DNA of 64,000 nucleotides from Fen-1364 sp049515135 (GCA_049515135.1 JBEKUJ010000003.1:248001-312000); one strand, 5' to 3'. Numbered from the stretch's first letter, positions 26,957 through 35,551 are shown. Numbers and translations are program-made. The notes: a model not told the origin generated them from the letters alone.

Positions 26957-27415
26957 TCAGCGATTGCGGCCGCGCGCTATGGATTGCTCAACCAGGTGAT
27001 GGCATCTCTCGTTCATTTCGTTGCCCGCGTGTCCTTCGACCCACGCCCAGTTGATGGCGAGATCCTTCGCGAGCTTCCAGAGCTCAGACCAGAGGTCGAT
27101 GTTCTTCACAGGCTTTTTCGCGCTGGTGCGCCACGAGTTGCGCTCCCAGGTGTGGATCCACTCCGTGATGCCCTTCTGCACGTATTGCGAGTCCGTGAAA
27201 ACCCTTATCGGCTGGGTCTTCCACTCCGCGCGGCCGGCAAGCTCCCGGAGGGCTTCCCGCACGGCCGTGAGCTCCATCCGGTTATTCGTGGTCTGCGGAT
27301 CGAAACCCGATCTCTCCTGCAGCGCGTCTGCGGCTCGTACGACAAACGCCCACGCGCCCGGTCCCGGGTTGCCCTGACAGCCCCCGTCCGTCCAGATTTC
27401 GATTCCCGGGCTCAA
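26957..27415 (-). CDS. rnhA: Ribonuclease HI with His at the fourth catalytic position
   Basis: A 152-residue RNase HI. Motifs are IWTDGGCQGNPGPGAWAFV (first Asp), NNRMELTAVREAL (Glu), RVFTDSQYVQKGI (second Asp), the KKPVKNIDLW basic loop, and WVEGHAGNEMNERCHHLVEQ. In E. coli the last motif reads NERCDELA, where the Asp (D134) is the fourth metal ligand; here it is His. The codon is CAT on the coding strand, so this is clear from the sequence. It cuts RNA in RNA/DNA hybrids. It overlaps the cyclase-fold gene upstream by 4 bp. Confidence 0.95.
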   Translation of the reverse strand: MSPGIEIWTDGGCQGNPGPGAWAFVVRAADALQERSGFDPQTTNNRMELTAVREALRELAGRAEWKTQPIRVFTDSQYVQKGITEWIHTWERNSWRTSAKKPVKNIDLWSELWKLAKDLAINWAWVEGHAGNEMNERCHHLVEQSIARGRNR

Positions 27416-28434
27416 CTGTTCTCCTGGCCGTTTCCCTGCCTCCGCGATGCCAGAGGGCGGGGAGGGATCAAACGGAAAATCCTTCTTCCCTCATAGCTGC
27501 CGACGGGGACGCAGAGTGTCTTGAGCCTTTCCGGCATAAGGCCCAAGGCATCCGCTGAGATGAAAAACTGCGAGGGGCGGGTGTACTTCTTTCCGAGATG
27601 GAAGACCGAGTTCAGGCTCTCCGAAATGATCTCCCCGGTATCTTTGACCCGGTATACCGTTCTGCCTGTGGAAAGGGCGAGGTGGAAGGAAATATAGCCG
27701 GGGAGTGGGGACTCCTCCACATCGTAGAAGATCTTTGAAAGCAGAAGGCGCAGGCCGCACACCGGGGCGGAGCCGAAGGCCTCTTTCAGAGGAAAGAGCA
27801 CAAGGCCGCCGAATTGCGACCACATCCAGGTCCTGCCGCCGTGCTGGGATGCAATCCTTTCAACATATGTCCGGAAAGTCTCCATGGCGCCCGTCAGGTT
27901 GTCCGGTTCGTGCCGCTTCTTCAGCTCCTCCGTGCCGTCCACCTCGACGAAGAGAATGGCAAACTCGTATTCCTTCCCGGGGACGATCCGCGTCCATCCG
28001 TCGGCAGCGGCGTCAGTGGCAGGTTGAGCCGGCCGCTGGACGGAGTCGTCATCATCCGTTACCCCCTGGACCCCGCCGTCGGCGTACGAGAGCACCTGGG
28101 CAATCCGGTTCACAGTCAGGCGGCCGCCGCGCATCTTCTTCCCGAGGTAGTCCACCGCTCCGCCATGAAAAAGGGAGGCAACGTCCACGATTGCGCCTGT
28201 GGGATCAAGGACCCCGAAAAGGAGGCTCGGGTTTTCGGGAATCAGGGAGAGGAGCTTCTGTCGCTGAGCGGCGCCCAGCCCCGCAAGCTCCAGGTAGACC
28301 AGCGTGCCCTTTTTCAGCGATGGGATCATTCCGGGGAGCTCGCCGATGGGATATGTCTCAACGACCAGGCCCCTCGTGACCTTGCCCTTTGCTGACCGTC
28401 TCCTTCGGTTCTTGCCGAAGAGCAGGACCCTCAT
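27412..28434 (-). CDS. Cyclase-homology-domain protein, second of a tandem pair (likely inactive)
   Basis: A 340-residue protein from the ATG at 28434 that overlaps the previous stop codon (ATGA). The N-terminal 120 residues are mixed alpha/beta with SLIPENPSLLFGVLDPTGAIVDV. The C-terminal half resembles a class III nucleotide cyclase fold: FVEVDGTEELKKRH at the first metal strand, SQFGGLVLFP where the second metal Asp should be, and LALSTGRTVYRVKDTGEIISESLN. The second metal Asp is replaced (SQFGG against GDGG in its partner), so catalysis is unlikely and a regulatory or partner role is inferred. It overlaps rnhA by 4 bp. Confidence 0.7.
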   Translation of the reverse strand: MRVLLFGKNRRRRSAKGKVTRGLVVETYPIGELPGMIPSLKKGTLVYLELAGLGAAQRQKLLSLIPENPSLLFGVLDPTGAIVDVASLFHGGAVDYLGKKMRGGRLTVNRIAQVLSYADGGVQGVTDDDDSVQRPAQPATDAAADGWTRIVPGKEYEFAILFVEVDGTEELKKRHEPDNLTGAMETFRTYVERIASQHGGRTWMWSQFGGLVLFPLKEAFGSAPVCGLRLLLSKIFYDVEESPLPGYISFHLALSTGRTVYRVKDTGEIISESLNSVFHLGKKYTRPSQFFISADALGLMPERLKTLCVPVGSYEGRRIFRLIPPRPLASRRQGNGQENS

Positions 28435-29369
28435 CGCCGCTGCCATTCCAAGCCGTAGCGATAGAGACTGCTGTTGTCCGGCCCGCTCACGGGGGCGAAC
28501 AGCGGCGACAGCTTGCTGCCCAGGTCCGTATATACCCCCGGGGAGACGGTAAGGCTGTCCGGTTGCGTGTAGCGAGATTCGAGCAGCTCCACCCTGCGGA
28601 TGGTGTCCCCTTCCGACTCCTTGGAGGACGCCACGAACTTGCAAGGCCCGGCATGCACCGCAAGCCGGGCGCTCAGGGGCTGCGGCAGGGCAGTGCTCAG
28701 CAGGTTGAACATGAACAGCTCGTGAATGATCTCCATTCCGCACAGCGTGGCTTGGATGGTCTTGTCTATGAAGTAGAACGCCGCCAGTCCGCCGTCACCT
28801 TCCCAGCCCCATATCCGCCCGTCTCGTTTTTCCACCAGCCGCGTAACGATGTCACGGACCGAGGCGAAGGTGGTGTCGATGAGGCTTCTGGGATAGCGTC
28901 TCACGAGGTCGGAGTTGCCGACGGTATCGATGCGCAGGAGGGCAAGCTCATACGAGCGTCCCTCCCGCAGCGTCCCCCATCCCATGGTGCGGGTCCGGCC
29001 GTTCTTGGTCTCCTCTACGAAGACGCCTTTCTGTTCGCTGTAGGTGAACCCCTGGTCCTCGATCTCGGCGATGATGCGCGACAGGAGGGGGATGCGTATC
29101 TCCCTGCCCATTTCCCCGTGCTGCTGGACATCGAGAAGGGACTCGATGAGCTTGAGGAAGTAGTTCTCCTTGACGAAATCTCGAAGGATCTGCCGTGCCG
29201 CATCGACCCGGGGAATGGGGATGCTCTGCGGAAAACCTGACCGCTCGTAGATGTCGTAGTCTGGAATGACCTTGCGGGCGACTTTCTGCATGAGATCCAC
29301 CGGCATCGACTGGGACAGCGCGCTTATGAAGAGCGTCGCGAGCCGGGTCTGGATCTTCAAGACGTACAC
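28431..29369 (-). CDS. Cyclase-homology-domain protein, first of a tandem pair
   Basis: A 312-residue protein. Residues 1-120 are helical (LATLFISALSQSMPVDLMQKVARKV) and may sense or dimerise. The C-terminal 190 residues look like a class III adenylate/guanylate cyclase domain, with LLRIDTVGNSDL as the first metal strand, GWEGDGGLAAFYF as the second metal Asp hairpin, and ARLAVHAGPCKF. Both metal aspartates are present, but I cannot place the base-selecting lysine or the transition-state Arg/Asn, so activity is open. It is the first gene of the run leading to rnhA, comM, htrA and uvrB. Confidence 0.68.
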   Translation of the reverse strand: MYVLKIQTRLATLFISALSQSMPVDLMQKVARKVIPDYDIYERSGFPQSIPIPRVDAARQILRDFVKENYFLKLIESLLDVQQHGEMGREIRIPLLSRIIAEIEDQGFTYSEQKGVFVEETKNGRTRTMGWGTLREGRSYELALLRIDTVGNSDLVRRYPRSLIDTTFASVRDIVTRLVEKRDGRIWGWEGDGGLAAFYFIDKTIQATLCGMEIIHELFMFNLLSTALPQPLSARLAVHAGPCKFVASSKESEGDTIRRVELLESRYTQPDSLTVSPGVYTDLGSKLSPLFAPVSGPDNSSLYRYGLEWQRR

Positions 29370-29510
29370 TCAGCGGAGATTTTCTGTCCACCCTCGCGGC
29401 ACTGAAGGTGAGCTTCCAGGGTCAACGTCATACAGGTTATTTTATGTATCAGCAGGGCTCCGGTCAAGGCACGCCGTGAGCCGGGACCCCCCCGGAAAGA
29501 GCGGGCGCGG

Positions 29511-29539
29511 TTGACAGTGGAAATCCCGGCTGCTATAGT
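29511..29539 (+). promoter_or_regulatory. sigma-70 promoter of tRNA-Met
   Basis: TTGACA (29511-29516), 17-bp spacer, TATAGT (29534-29539); the tRNA begins 22 bp downstream. Confidence 0.85.
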
Positions 29540-29561
29540 CCCGTTCGTTGTTCGCAGTCAT

Positions 29562-29634
29562 GGCGGCGTAGCTCAGATGGTAGAGCATGCGGCTCATATC
29601 CGCAGTGTCAAGGGTTCGAGTCCCCTCGCCGCTA
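29562..29634 (+). tRNA. tRNA-Met (anticodon CAT, elongator type)
   Basis: A full cloverleaf can be drawn. The acceptor GGCGGCG pairs with CGCCGCT with a G1-U72 wobble. The anticodon stem TGCGG/CCGCA encloses loop CTCATAT (anticodon CAT), and the T arm has GGTTCGAGTC. The CCA end is not encoded. The 1-72 pair is not the C1 mismatch of an initiator and the anticodon stem lacks three consecutive G-C pairs, so I call it elongator Met. A CAT anticodon could also be a tRNA-Ile modified to lysidine, which sequence alone cannot fully exclude. Confidence 0.93.
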
Positions 29635-29666
29635 AAAGGCCCGCTTCCACGGCGCGGCCTTTTTTT
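29635..29666 (+). terminator. rho-independent terminator after tRNA-Met
   Basis: AAAGGCCCGC and GCGCGGCCTTT form a GC-rich stem followed by a T run. It also separates the tRNA from the convergent ABC permease gene. Confidence 0.82.
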
Positions 29667-29693
29667 CAGGAAGCAGATGAAGCTGCTCGCGGC

Positions 29694-30653
29694 CTATGCC
29701 CTCTGCTCGCGCTGGCTGAAGGCGCTCACCGCCAGCGACACGATGATGAGCGCCCCGATAGCGACATCCTGGAAGTAGGGATTCACCTGGAGCATGTTCA
29801 GAGCGTTCGAGATAATCCCCGTCAGGAGCACGCCGAAAAAAGTGCCGATGACCTTGCCTTTGCCGCCCGTCATCGGGGTGCCGCCAATGACCACGGCGCC
29901 AATGGCCTGGAGCTCGATCCCATTGCCAGTTGAAGGCTGCGCCGCGCCGATGCGCGAAAGCAGCAGCATCGCGGCCGTGCCGACGAGCAGCCCGTTGATG
30001 ATGAAGAAGACGAGCTTGTTCAGGTTGATGGGGATTCCTGCAAGATAGCTCGCTTGGACGTTGCTGCCGATTGCGAATGCCCTGCGTCCCAGCTTCATGT
30101 ACTTCAATATGACGTGGATGATCAGGTACCCGGCAAGGCTGATGAGGAAAAGCAGCGGAATGATATTGAAGAATCTCCTGGTTCCCAGGAACTCGAACTT
30201 GCCGTAGATGAGCTGGAGCACCCCCTTCGTGAAAGCAAGGGCAATCCCTCGGAATATCCCGATGCATGCAAGGGAGATGATGAACGAGGGCGCCTTGAAA
30301 AGGATGGAGCATGCCCCGACGAAGAACGCGTTGAAAGTTGCCAGCGCAAGGCCCACCACGACAGGTACCACGTAGCCGTATCCCGCCTTGATCATCATGG
30401 CCATGACACAGGCCGAGATGCCGATGTTCGCCCCGACCGATATGTCGAAGTTTCCTGAGATCATGAGAAGGGTTGCACCCGCGGCCACCAGGCCGAGCAC
30501 GGAGACCTGCTCCAGGATGTTTTCGATGTTGCTCAACCCGAAGAAACGGGGATTGATGAGGCCCGTCACGATGGCAAGAACCGCCTCGACAATGAGAAGG
30601 AAAAACCATTGATTTCGGAAGATCGTGACGGTTCGCTGCATGTCAGACTCCAA
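29694..30653 (-). CDS. rbsC: Ribose-type sugar ABC transporter permease
   Basis: A 319-residue membrane protein with about nine to ten hydrophobic segments and the RbsC/AraH-family signatures LMISGNFDISVGANIGIS near the third helix and IGAVVIGGTPMTGGKGKVIGTFFGVLL toward the end. It forms the membrane channel of a CUT2 importer. Its start overlaps the ATPase gene by 11 bp. The transported sugar is unknown; rbs naming reflects family, not proven ribose specificity. Confidence 0.92.
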   Translation of the reverse strand: MESDMQRTVTIFRNQWFFLLIVEAVLAIVTGLINPRFFGLSNIENILEQVSVLGLVAAGATLLMISGNFDISVGANIGISACVMAMMIKAGYGYVVPVVVGLALATFNAFFVGACSILFKAPSFIISLACIGIFRGIALAFTKGVLQLIYGKFEFLGTRRFFNIIPLLFLISLAGYLIIHVILKYMKLGRRAFAIGSNVQASYLAGIPINLNKLVFFIINGLLVGTAAMLLLSRIGAAQPSTGNGIELQAIGAVVIGGTPMTGGKGKVIGTFFGVLLTGIISNALNMLQVNPYFQDVAIGALIIVSLAVSAFSQREQRA

Positions 30654-32124
30654 TGAAATATTTGATGAGCTTTTCCTCGGTGATCCCGCGCTTCTCCAGC
30701 ACGTGGGTAAGCCGGCCGCCGCGCATCACCCCGATGCGGTCGCTCATGGATATCAGCTCGGGCATGTCAGAGGAAACCATGATGATGCTCTTCCCCGCCT
30801 TTGCCAGCTCAACCATGAGGCGGAATATCTCGGCGCGCGCGCCCACGTCCACCCCTTTTGTGGGCTCGTCGAAGATGTACAGTGTTGCATCGCTGAGAAG
30901 CCACCTGCCAATGATCGCCTTCTGCTGATTGCCGCCTGAGAGCTCCGCGATTGTCTGGTTGTCCTGGTCAGTGACGGCAATGGAGAGCCTCTGCACCATC
31001 TCTTTCACGCGCCGGCGCTCTTTTGCCAGGTTCAGCACGGGCGGCTCGTAGCGCTCGTTATGCACGATGGCGATGTTCTCCACTACGCTGCGGGGGGAGA
31101 ACATCGCCAGCTTCTTCCTGTCCTCCGTGATGAGGCAAATCCCCGCGGCAACGGCATCGTACGGCGAGCGCACGCGCACCGGCCGGCCGCCAATCCGGAT
31201 CTCCCCCGCGTCCCTCCTGTCCGCGCCGAAGATTAGGTTGACAAGCTCGCTGCGGCCGGACCCGACCAGGCCGCCAATCCCGAATATTTCCCCCGCCCGC
31301 ACGTCGAAGCTCACGTCCTCAACCACTCCGTGGCGCCCCAGGTGATGAAGCTCCACCTGGACCGGCCCGGGCTTCACCTCCTCCTTTGTATAGAAAAGCG
31401 AGGCGTCCCGGCCGACCATCATGCGGATCACTGTCTCCATGTCGGTCTGCCCGATGGGAAAGGTGCCCATGCTCTCCCCGTCTTTCAGGATGGTGATGGT
31501 ATCCCCTATCGCGAAGATCTCCTCAAGGTAATGCGAGACATAGATGATCCCGATCCCTTTTGCCTTGAGGTCCCGGATGAGATCCATCAGAGAGTTGGTT
31601 TCTTCCAGCCCGAGGGAGCTGGTCGGCTCATCCATGATGATGATCCGTGCGTCCCGGTAGAGGGCTTTCACGATCTGCAGCATCTGCTTCTGCGCGGATG
31701 ACAGATTCTCCACAATTGTGTCTTCCCTCAGATTCAGGTGCAGGGACCGGATGAGCTCCCGCGCCCTCTCGTTCTGGGCGCGCGTGTCGACGACGAGCGG
31801 GAAAGCGGCCCTCCTCTCATCGCCAAGAAAGATATTGTCCGCCACCGTCAGGCTCTCGATCAGCTCGGCCTCCTGGTAGATGGTGGAAACGCCGAGCTCG
31901 ATGGCCCTCCGCGGCGTCAGGCCCTTGTGTTCGGTGCCGTTCAGGAGGATGGTGCCGGACTCCGGCGTTATGGCCCCGGAGAGAATCTTGGTCAGCGTCG
32001 ACTTGCCCGCCCCGTTCTCCCCGACAAGGCAGTGGACCTCCCCTTCCGCCAGCTCGAAGCTCACGTTGGTGAGGGCCTTGTGGGTACCGTAGATCTTTGT
32101 CGCGTTACGGATGGATGCTAACAC
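30643..32124 (-). CDS. rbsA: Ribose-type sugar ABC transporter ATPase (two NBDs)
   Basis: A 493-residue protein with two fused ABC ATPase halves, as in RbsA/MglA. The first half has Walker A GENGAGKSTLTKIL and VENLSSAQKQMLQIVKAL with IIMDEPTSSL. The second has a degenerate P-loop GLVGSGRSELVNLIFG but a good signature LSGGNQQKAIIGRWL and FDEPTKGVD. Only the first half is expected to hydrolyse ATP well. It lies between the binding-protein gene and the permease gene, and a terminator-like hairpin precedes it. Confidence 0.95.
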   Translation of the reverse strand: MLASIRNATKIYGTHKALTNVSFELAEGEVHCLVGENGAGKSTLTKILSGAITPESGTILLNGTEHKGLTPRRAIELGVSTIYQEAELIESLTVADNIFLGDERRAAFPLVVDTRAQNERARELIRSLHLNLREDTIVENLSSAQKQMLQIVKALYRDARIIIMDEPTSSLGLEETNSLMDLIRDLKAKGIGIIYVSHYLEEIFAIGDTITILKDGESMGTFPIGQTDMETVIRMMVGRDASLFYTKEEVKPGPVQVELHHLGRHGVVEDVSFDVRAGEIFGIGGLVGSGRSELVNLIFGADRRDAGEIRIGGRPVRVRSPYDAVAAGICLITEDRKKLAMFSPRSVVENIAIVHNERYEPPVLNLAKERRRVKEMVQRLSIAVTDQDNQTIAELSGGNQQKAIIGRWLLSDATLYIFDEPTKGVDVGARAEIFRLMVELAKAGKSIIMVSSDMPELISMSDRIGVMRGGRLTHVLEKRGITEEKLIKYFIGV

Positions 32125-32136
32125 CAGGGTGCTCCG

Positions 32137-32172
32137 AAAAAAAGCGCCGCGCGGGGTTTCCCGCGCGGCGGC
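32137..32172 (-). terminator. terminator/attenuator between binding protein and ATPase genes
   Basis: On the minus strand GCCGCCGCGCGGG-AAA-CCCCGCGCGGCGC forms a strong stem directly followed by TTTTTTT. It follows the binding-protein stop codon (32179) by a few bases and lies 13 bp before the ATPase start, so it should let only part of the transcripts continue. Confidence 0.85.
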
Positions 32173-32178
32173 TGAAGC

Positions 32179-33216
32179 TTAATACAGCCCCGAGTACTGG
32201 GGGAAGTTGGTCTTGGTCAGCGTGAGCCAAACCGGATCCACTTCCCAGGGAATGACTTTGGTCTTGTCGTCGATCGTCTTGGGAGTGATGGGGGCGATGG
32301 GCAGGAGGATCTGTTGGTTCTTGGTCGTGACCTTTCCGTTCACGTAAGAATGCAGCGCGAGGAAAGAGATCATGCCTTCCCAGCCGGGGGAGCTGGAGAC
32401 GGAATATTTGATCCCGCCTTCCTTCATGGCCTCGATGCCCGAGGGAGAGCCGTTCGTTGTTATGACCTTTATGGGGTTGTTGAGAAGACCGCGGGTCTTC
32501 AGCATACGGACCACTGCAACGCCCATGTCATCATTGAACACGAAGAGCACGGAGAACTTCTGCCCTGACTGGATGAGGTCCTGGGCCTGGTTCACTGCCT
32601 CGTTCGGGTCATATCGGCCGTCTCGCACGGCGACGATTTTGTTTTTGCCCAGCTGGGCAACGGTGGGCTCGAAGGACGCGCGGAACATCTGCACGGGGAC
32701 GTGCTCGAACAGGCCCATGATCACTGCGACGTTCTCTCCGGCATAGGTCTTGGCGATATACTGCGCCACGTCCTTGCCCATTGCGTTCCAGTCGAAGTCA
32801 ATTGCGGCCACCACGTCGGAGCCGGACTTCAGCACCTGGCCCACGTTATCCGTCACCACCAGTGGAATGTTCGCCGCGGCGCATTTCTTTGCCGCGATGT
32901 TCGCCCCGTTCTGGTTGAAGGTGAAGATGCACATTCCGTCAACGCCTTGGTTGATCAGCGAATCGATGTTCGCGATCTCCTTTTCCGCGTTGTAATCGGA
33001 GTTCAGCACAATCACCTTTGCTCCTGCCCTCTGCGCTGCGTAGACGAAGCCGTCCACGTCCCTCTTGTACCACGTGTCCGGTCCGGGCGTGACGTAGCCG
33101 TAGACAAGCTGCTTGCCCGCCGGAGCGGCAAACAACGTCATGTCGCCAACCACGAAAGCGAAGACGGCGAACGCGATCACCAATACTTTTGGTCCAATGA
33201 GCCATCTTCTGGCCAT
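32179..33216 (-). CDS. rbsB: Ribose-type sugar-binding protein, periplasmic
   Basis: A 345-residue exported protein from the ATG at 33216, which follows AGGAGGTGTCTC; a longer frame upstream only overlaps the isomerase gene. The signal peptide is KVLVIAFAVFAFVVGDMTLFAAPA. The mature part is a type I periplasmic binding protein with the alternating strands QLVYGYVTPGPDTWY, VIVLNSDYNAEKEIANIDSLI, QGVDGMCIFTFN, PLVVTDNVG, VAVIMGLF and VLFVFNDDMGVAVVRML. It captures a monosaccharide for the adjacent permease and ATPase. The paired hairpin downstream should raise its level over the membrane components. Confidence 0.93.
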   Translation of the reverse strand: MARRWLIGPKVLVIAFAVFAFVVGDMTLFAAPAGKQLVYGYVTPGPDTWYKRDVDGFVYAAQRAGAKVIVLNSDYNAEKEIANIDSLINQGVDGMCIFTFNQNGANIAAKKCAAANIPLVVTDNVGQVLKSGSDVVAAIDFDWNAMGKDVAQYIAKTYAGENVAVIMGLFEHVPVQMFRASFEPTVAQLGKNKIVAVRDGRYDPNEAVNQAQDLIQSGQKFSVLFVFNDDMGVAVVRMLKTRGLLNNPIKVITTNGSPSGIEAMKEGGIKYSVSSSPGWEGMISFLALHSYVNGKVTTKNQQILLPIAPITPKTIDDKTKVIPWEVDPVWLTLTKTNFPQYSGLY

Positions 33217-33248
33217 GAGACACCTCCTCTTGAGTCTCCCGAGGAGTC

Positions 33249-34118
33249 TTAGTGCTCCTCGGGGATACCGAGCTCCTTGAGTGTGCGGCGAAGCCAGGCT
33301 AGGGACTTCTCGATCAGGGGTCCGCCTTGGCCCTCGCATTCCATGCTGAGGACGCCGCTGTAGCCGCTGTCGCGCAGCAGGCCAAGGACTTTTCGAATAT
33401 TCGGCGCGTTCACACCATCGCCAATGGCGCATTGGCTGACCGCAATGCCGGTCTCCTTGCCGCGCGCCGCGGCGGCAAGGCTCTCCGAGACGTCTTTGAC
33501 GTGAACGTGGTTGATCCGCTTGATGAACCTCCGACAGAACTCCACCGGATCCTGTCCGGCAATGAACGAATTGCCCGTGTCGAAGTTCAGCCCGAAATGC
33601 TTGCTTCCTGAGAAGTCCAGCATCTTCGCGATCATATCGGGCCGGGTGGTGAAGTAGCCGTGGATCTCGATGTTGATGTTGATTCCATACACTTCCGCTG
33701 TTTCAACAATCGCGCCGTAGCTCTGCTTCATCAGCTCCATGGCCTGGACATCAGAGAGCCCCTCCGGCTTCAAGAGGCCGTCTGTTGTGGCGATGTTCGG
33801 GCAGCCGGCGACCCTGGCCCAAGGCAGGGTCTTCAGGACATAGGGAACGCCCAGATACGGGCCGTCCTTGCCGGAGAGGGGATACGCCGCGTCCACTTGG
33901 GAGAAGCGCACGCCGTAACCTTCCATTTTCCGGGAGAGAAGAAGTGGGTCCTCGGTCAGGGAGACGTGCGGGAAATACCCAAGGCCGTGGATCCAGGAGA
34001 CTCCTTCTATGATGCCGCACTCGATAAAATGAACGTCGTTCGCTTTTGCCCACTGAAGGCATTTCCCGAAGCTGAAAGCCGCGGAGTTGAAGGCATCGGT
34101 GTGGAAGCTGATCTTCAA
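33249..34118 (-). CDS. Sugar phosphate isomerase/epimerase (xylose isomerase-like TIM barrel)
   Basis: A 289-residue protein of the AP endonuclease 2/IolE-like TIM-barrel family: ISFHTDAFNSAAFSFGKCLQWAK at the start, ECGIIEG, GININIEIHGYFT, GLNFDTGNSFIAGQDPVEF, INHVHVKDVSESL and GVLSMECEGQGGP carry the Glu/Asp/His metal ligands of the barrel mouth. Members isomerise or epimerise sugars and inositols. It is the first gene of the transporter operon, so it probably acts on the imported sugar or its product. Confidence 0.88.
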   Translation of the reverse strand: MKISFHTDAFNSAAFSFGKCLQWAKANDVHFIECGIIEGVSWIHGLGYFPHVSLTEDPLLLSRKMEGYGVRFSQVDAAYPLSGKDGPYLGVPYVLKTLPWARVAGCPNIATTDGLLKPEGLSDVQAMELMKQSYGAIVETAEVYGININIEIHGYFTTRPDMIAKMLDFSGSKHFGLNFDTGNSFIAGQDPVEFCRRFIKRINHVHVKDVSESLAAAARGKETGIAVSQCAIGDGVNAPNIRKVLGLLRDSGYSGVLSMECEGQGGPLIEKSLAWLRRTLKELGIPEEH

Positions 34119-34198
34119 CGTGGGATCCTTTCGGGGCGGGGGCCACCTCGTTTGCGTGCAAGGGGCACGTCCGTTGGCCGTGACGATTGAAGTGTCTC

Positions 34199-34227
34199 AT
34201 GATACCGGAGTCCCTTCTTGCCGTCAA
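34199..34227 (-). promoter_or_regulatory. sigma-70 promoter of the sugar transporter operon
   Basis: On the minus strand TTGACG (34227-34222), 17-bp spacer, TATCAT (34204-34199), about 80 bp upstream of the isomerase start codon. I see no clear operator palindrome in the leader. Confidence 0.7.
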
Positions 34228-34287
34228 GGCAGCGACAAACGCGAAGGCGATGGGATACACGCAGGGCCTGGGATTCTGAATCGTTGA

Positions 34288-34554
34288 TCAGGCGTTCTCC
34301 TGCGCCAGCACCCCCGCCGCAATCCCTTTCTCTACAAGAGCCGCCCACGTGATGCGGATAGATCCTCCCCCGGTGCCCCCCCGCGCCGGGTTCTCGATCA
34401 CCCCTGAGTTCAGGACGCTTTCCGCGATCTGCTGAGCGGAGGCGTCCGTGTAGTCATCGGGAACCGTCAGCACCTCGAGGACCGCGTGCTCCATCTCTGT
34501 GGCCAGCCCGAGCTTACTGTCGACTCCAATAGTGAAATAGAGCGAACGGGTCAT
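34288..34554 (-). CDS. Small protein of unknown function coupled to the recombinase
   Basis: An 88-residue protein from the ATG at 34554, preceded by AGGAGACAAAGAA and overlapping the recombinase stop codon (ATGA). It has a mixed composition (SLYFTIGVDSKLGLATEMEHAVLEVL, then GGTGGGSIRITW) with no membrane segment or known motif. A longer frame upstream lies within the recombinase gene and is not used. Translational coupling suggests a role linked to the recombinase, but that is inference. Confidence 0.6.
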   Translation of the reverse strand: MTRSLYFTIGVDSKLGLATEMEHAVLEVLTVPDDYTDASAQQIAESVLNSGVIENPARGGTGGGSIRITWAALVEKGIAAGVLAQENA

Positions 34555-35459
34555 TTCTTTGTCTCCTGGGGACCACCGCCGGTGTCCTCGGTTTTTTCCA
34601 GATCGAGAAAGGCGTCCTCCGGCTTCAGGGAGGCTTCGGGATACATCCGGGCGGTCAATCCAGGGTTGGAATGTCCGAGAAGCGCCGCCACGGCGTTGAG
34701 GCTTCTTCCTCTCTTGATCTGGATAGCAGCCCACGTATGCCTCAAATGCTGCGCCGAAACCTCTCTCCCGAGGATCCGAAGGGCCTCGAGCTTGATCCGA
34801 CTCGTTACGGAAACACGGTTATAAGGCCGACCGTGGTGCTCGAAGAGCCAGGTCGTTCCGCGGAAATGCCTCCTGAGGCGTTCCACGAGATCGTCCTTCA
34901 CGTGGATGGTCCGTTCCTTTCCTCCTTTTCCCGCAACCCGCACCGGGACCAGTCCGCTCTTCGCCGTCCCCATGTCGGTGAGTTTGAGACTCAGCATCTC
35001 TGACACCCGTACGCCGGTGCGCACAAGGAAGGTCACCATCAACCTGATCGTCCTGTCTTTCGTCTCTGCGAGCAGTTTGCTCGCCTCATCGACGTCCAGC
35101 AACTTGTCAGAACGCACAGCGATCCCGTCGATCTTTTTGAGCTTCACCGATTTCAGAACTTCCTCCAGCTGGTACTTCCTGCGCAGGTCGGCAGCGAACG
35201 CGCCGTGCTTGAAAGCGTAACGGACTCGACTCCTCGCCGCAGCAAGCTTTCTGTTGATGGTCGCCGGTGAGTAAAGCTTGCCTTCGTGTTCCTCCTCAAG
35301 CCATTTCGCGTACTTTCTGAACCCGTCCACGATGAGGAGCTTCCTTTCCCTAACGAAACCAACGAACTGCTTGACGTCGAGCCGGTAAATGTCCCTGATT
35401 CCTTCCAGTTCTGCGAGAAGCGCCTCCTGTTTCTTTCTCCGCGCGCTCCTGTCCTCCAT
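34551..35459 (-). CDS. Tyrosine recombinase/integrase
   Basis: A 302-residue recombinase from the ATG at 35459 with GGAAGGAGG upstream. The N-terminal SAM-like core-binding domain (YRLDVKQFVGFVRERK, TINRKLAAARSRV) precedes the catalytic domain with its active residues: Arg in VRTGVRVSEMLSLKL, Lys in GKGGKERTIHV, His-x-x-Arg in QHLRHTW, His in LGHSNPG and Tyr in ARMYPEA. It belongs to the XerC/D and phage integrase family. Whether it is an integrase of a mobile element or a chromosome resolvase is not settled; it stands at the left edge of the gene-poor accessory region. Confidence 0.92.
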   Translation of the reverse strand: MEDRSARRKKQEALLAELEGIRDIYRLDVKQFVGFVRERKLLIVDGFRKYAKWLEEEHEGKLYSPATINRKLAAARSRVRYAFKHGAFAADLRRKYQLEEVLKSVKLKKIDGIAVRSDKLLDVDEASKLLAETKDRTIRLMVTFLVRTGVRVSEMLSLKLTDMGTAKSGLVPVRVAGKGGKERTIHVKDDLVERLRRHFRGTTWLFEHHGRPYNRVSVTSRIKLEALRILGREVSAQHLRHTWAAIQIKRGRSLNAVAALLGHSNPGLTARMYPEASLKPEDAFLDLEKTEDTGGGPQETKK

Positions 35460-35551
35460 GAACGGCCTCCTTCCACAGCAAGCAGCGACATAATAATACT
35501 TTAGTAATGTAACAGATAAGAAGACGAAAAGCAAGTGCTTTGAGCGGACAA

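Noticed and set aside
34551..35459. Attachment site of an integrated element beside the recombinase
   Set aside because: I looked by eye for copies of the 3' ends of tRNA-Met and tRNA-fMet and saw none, so no att site is claimed.
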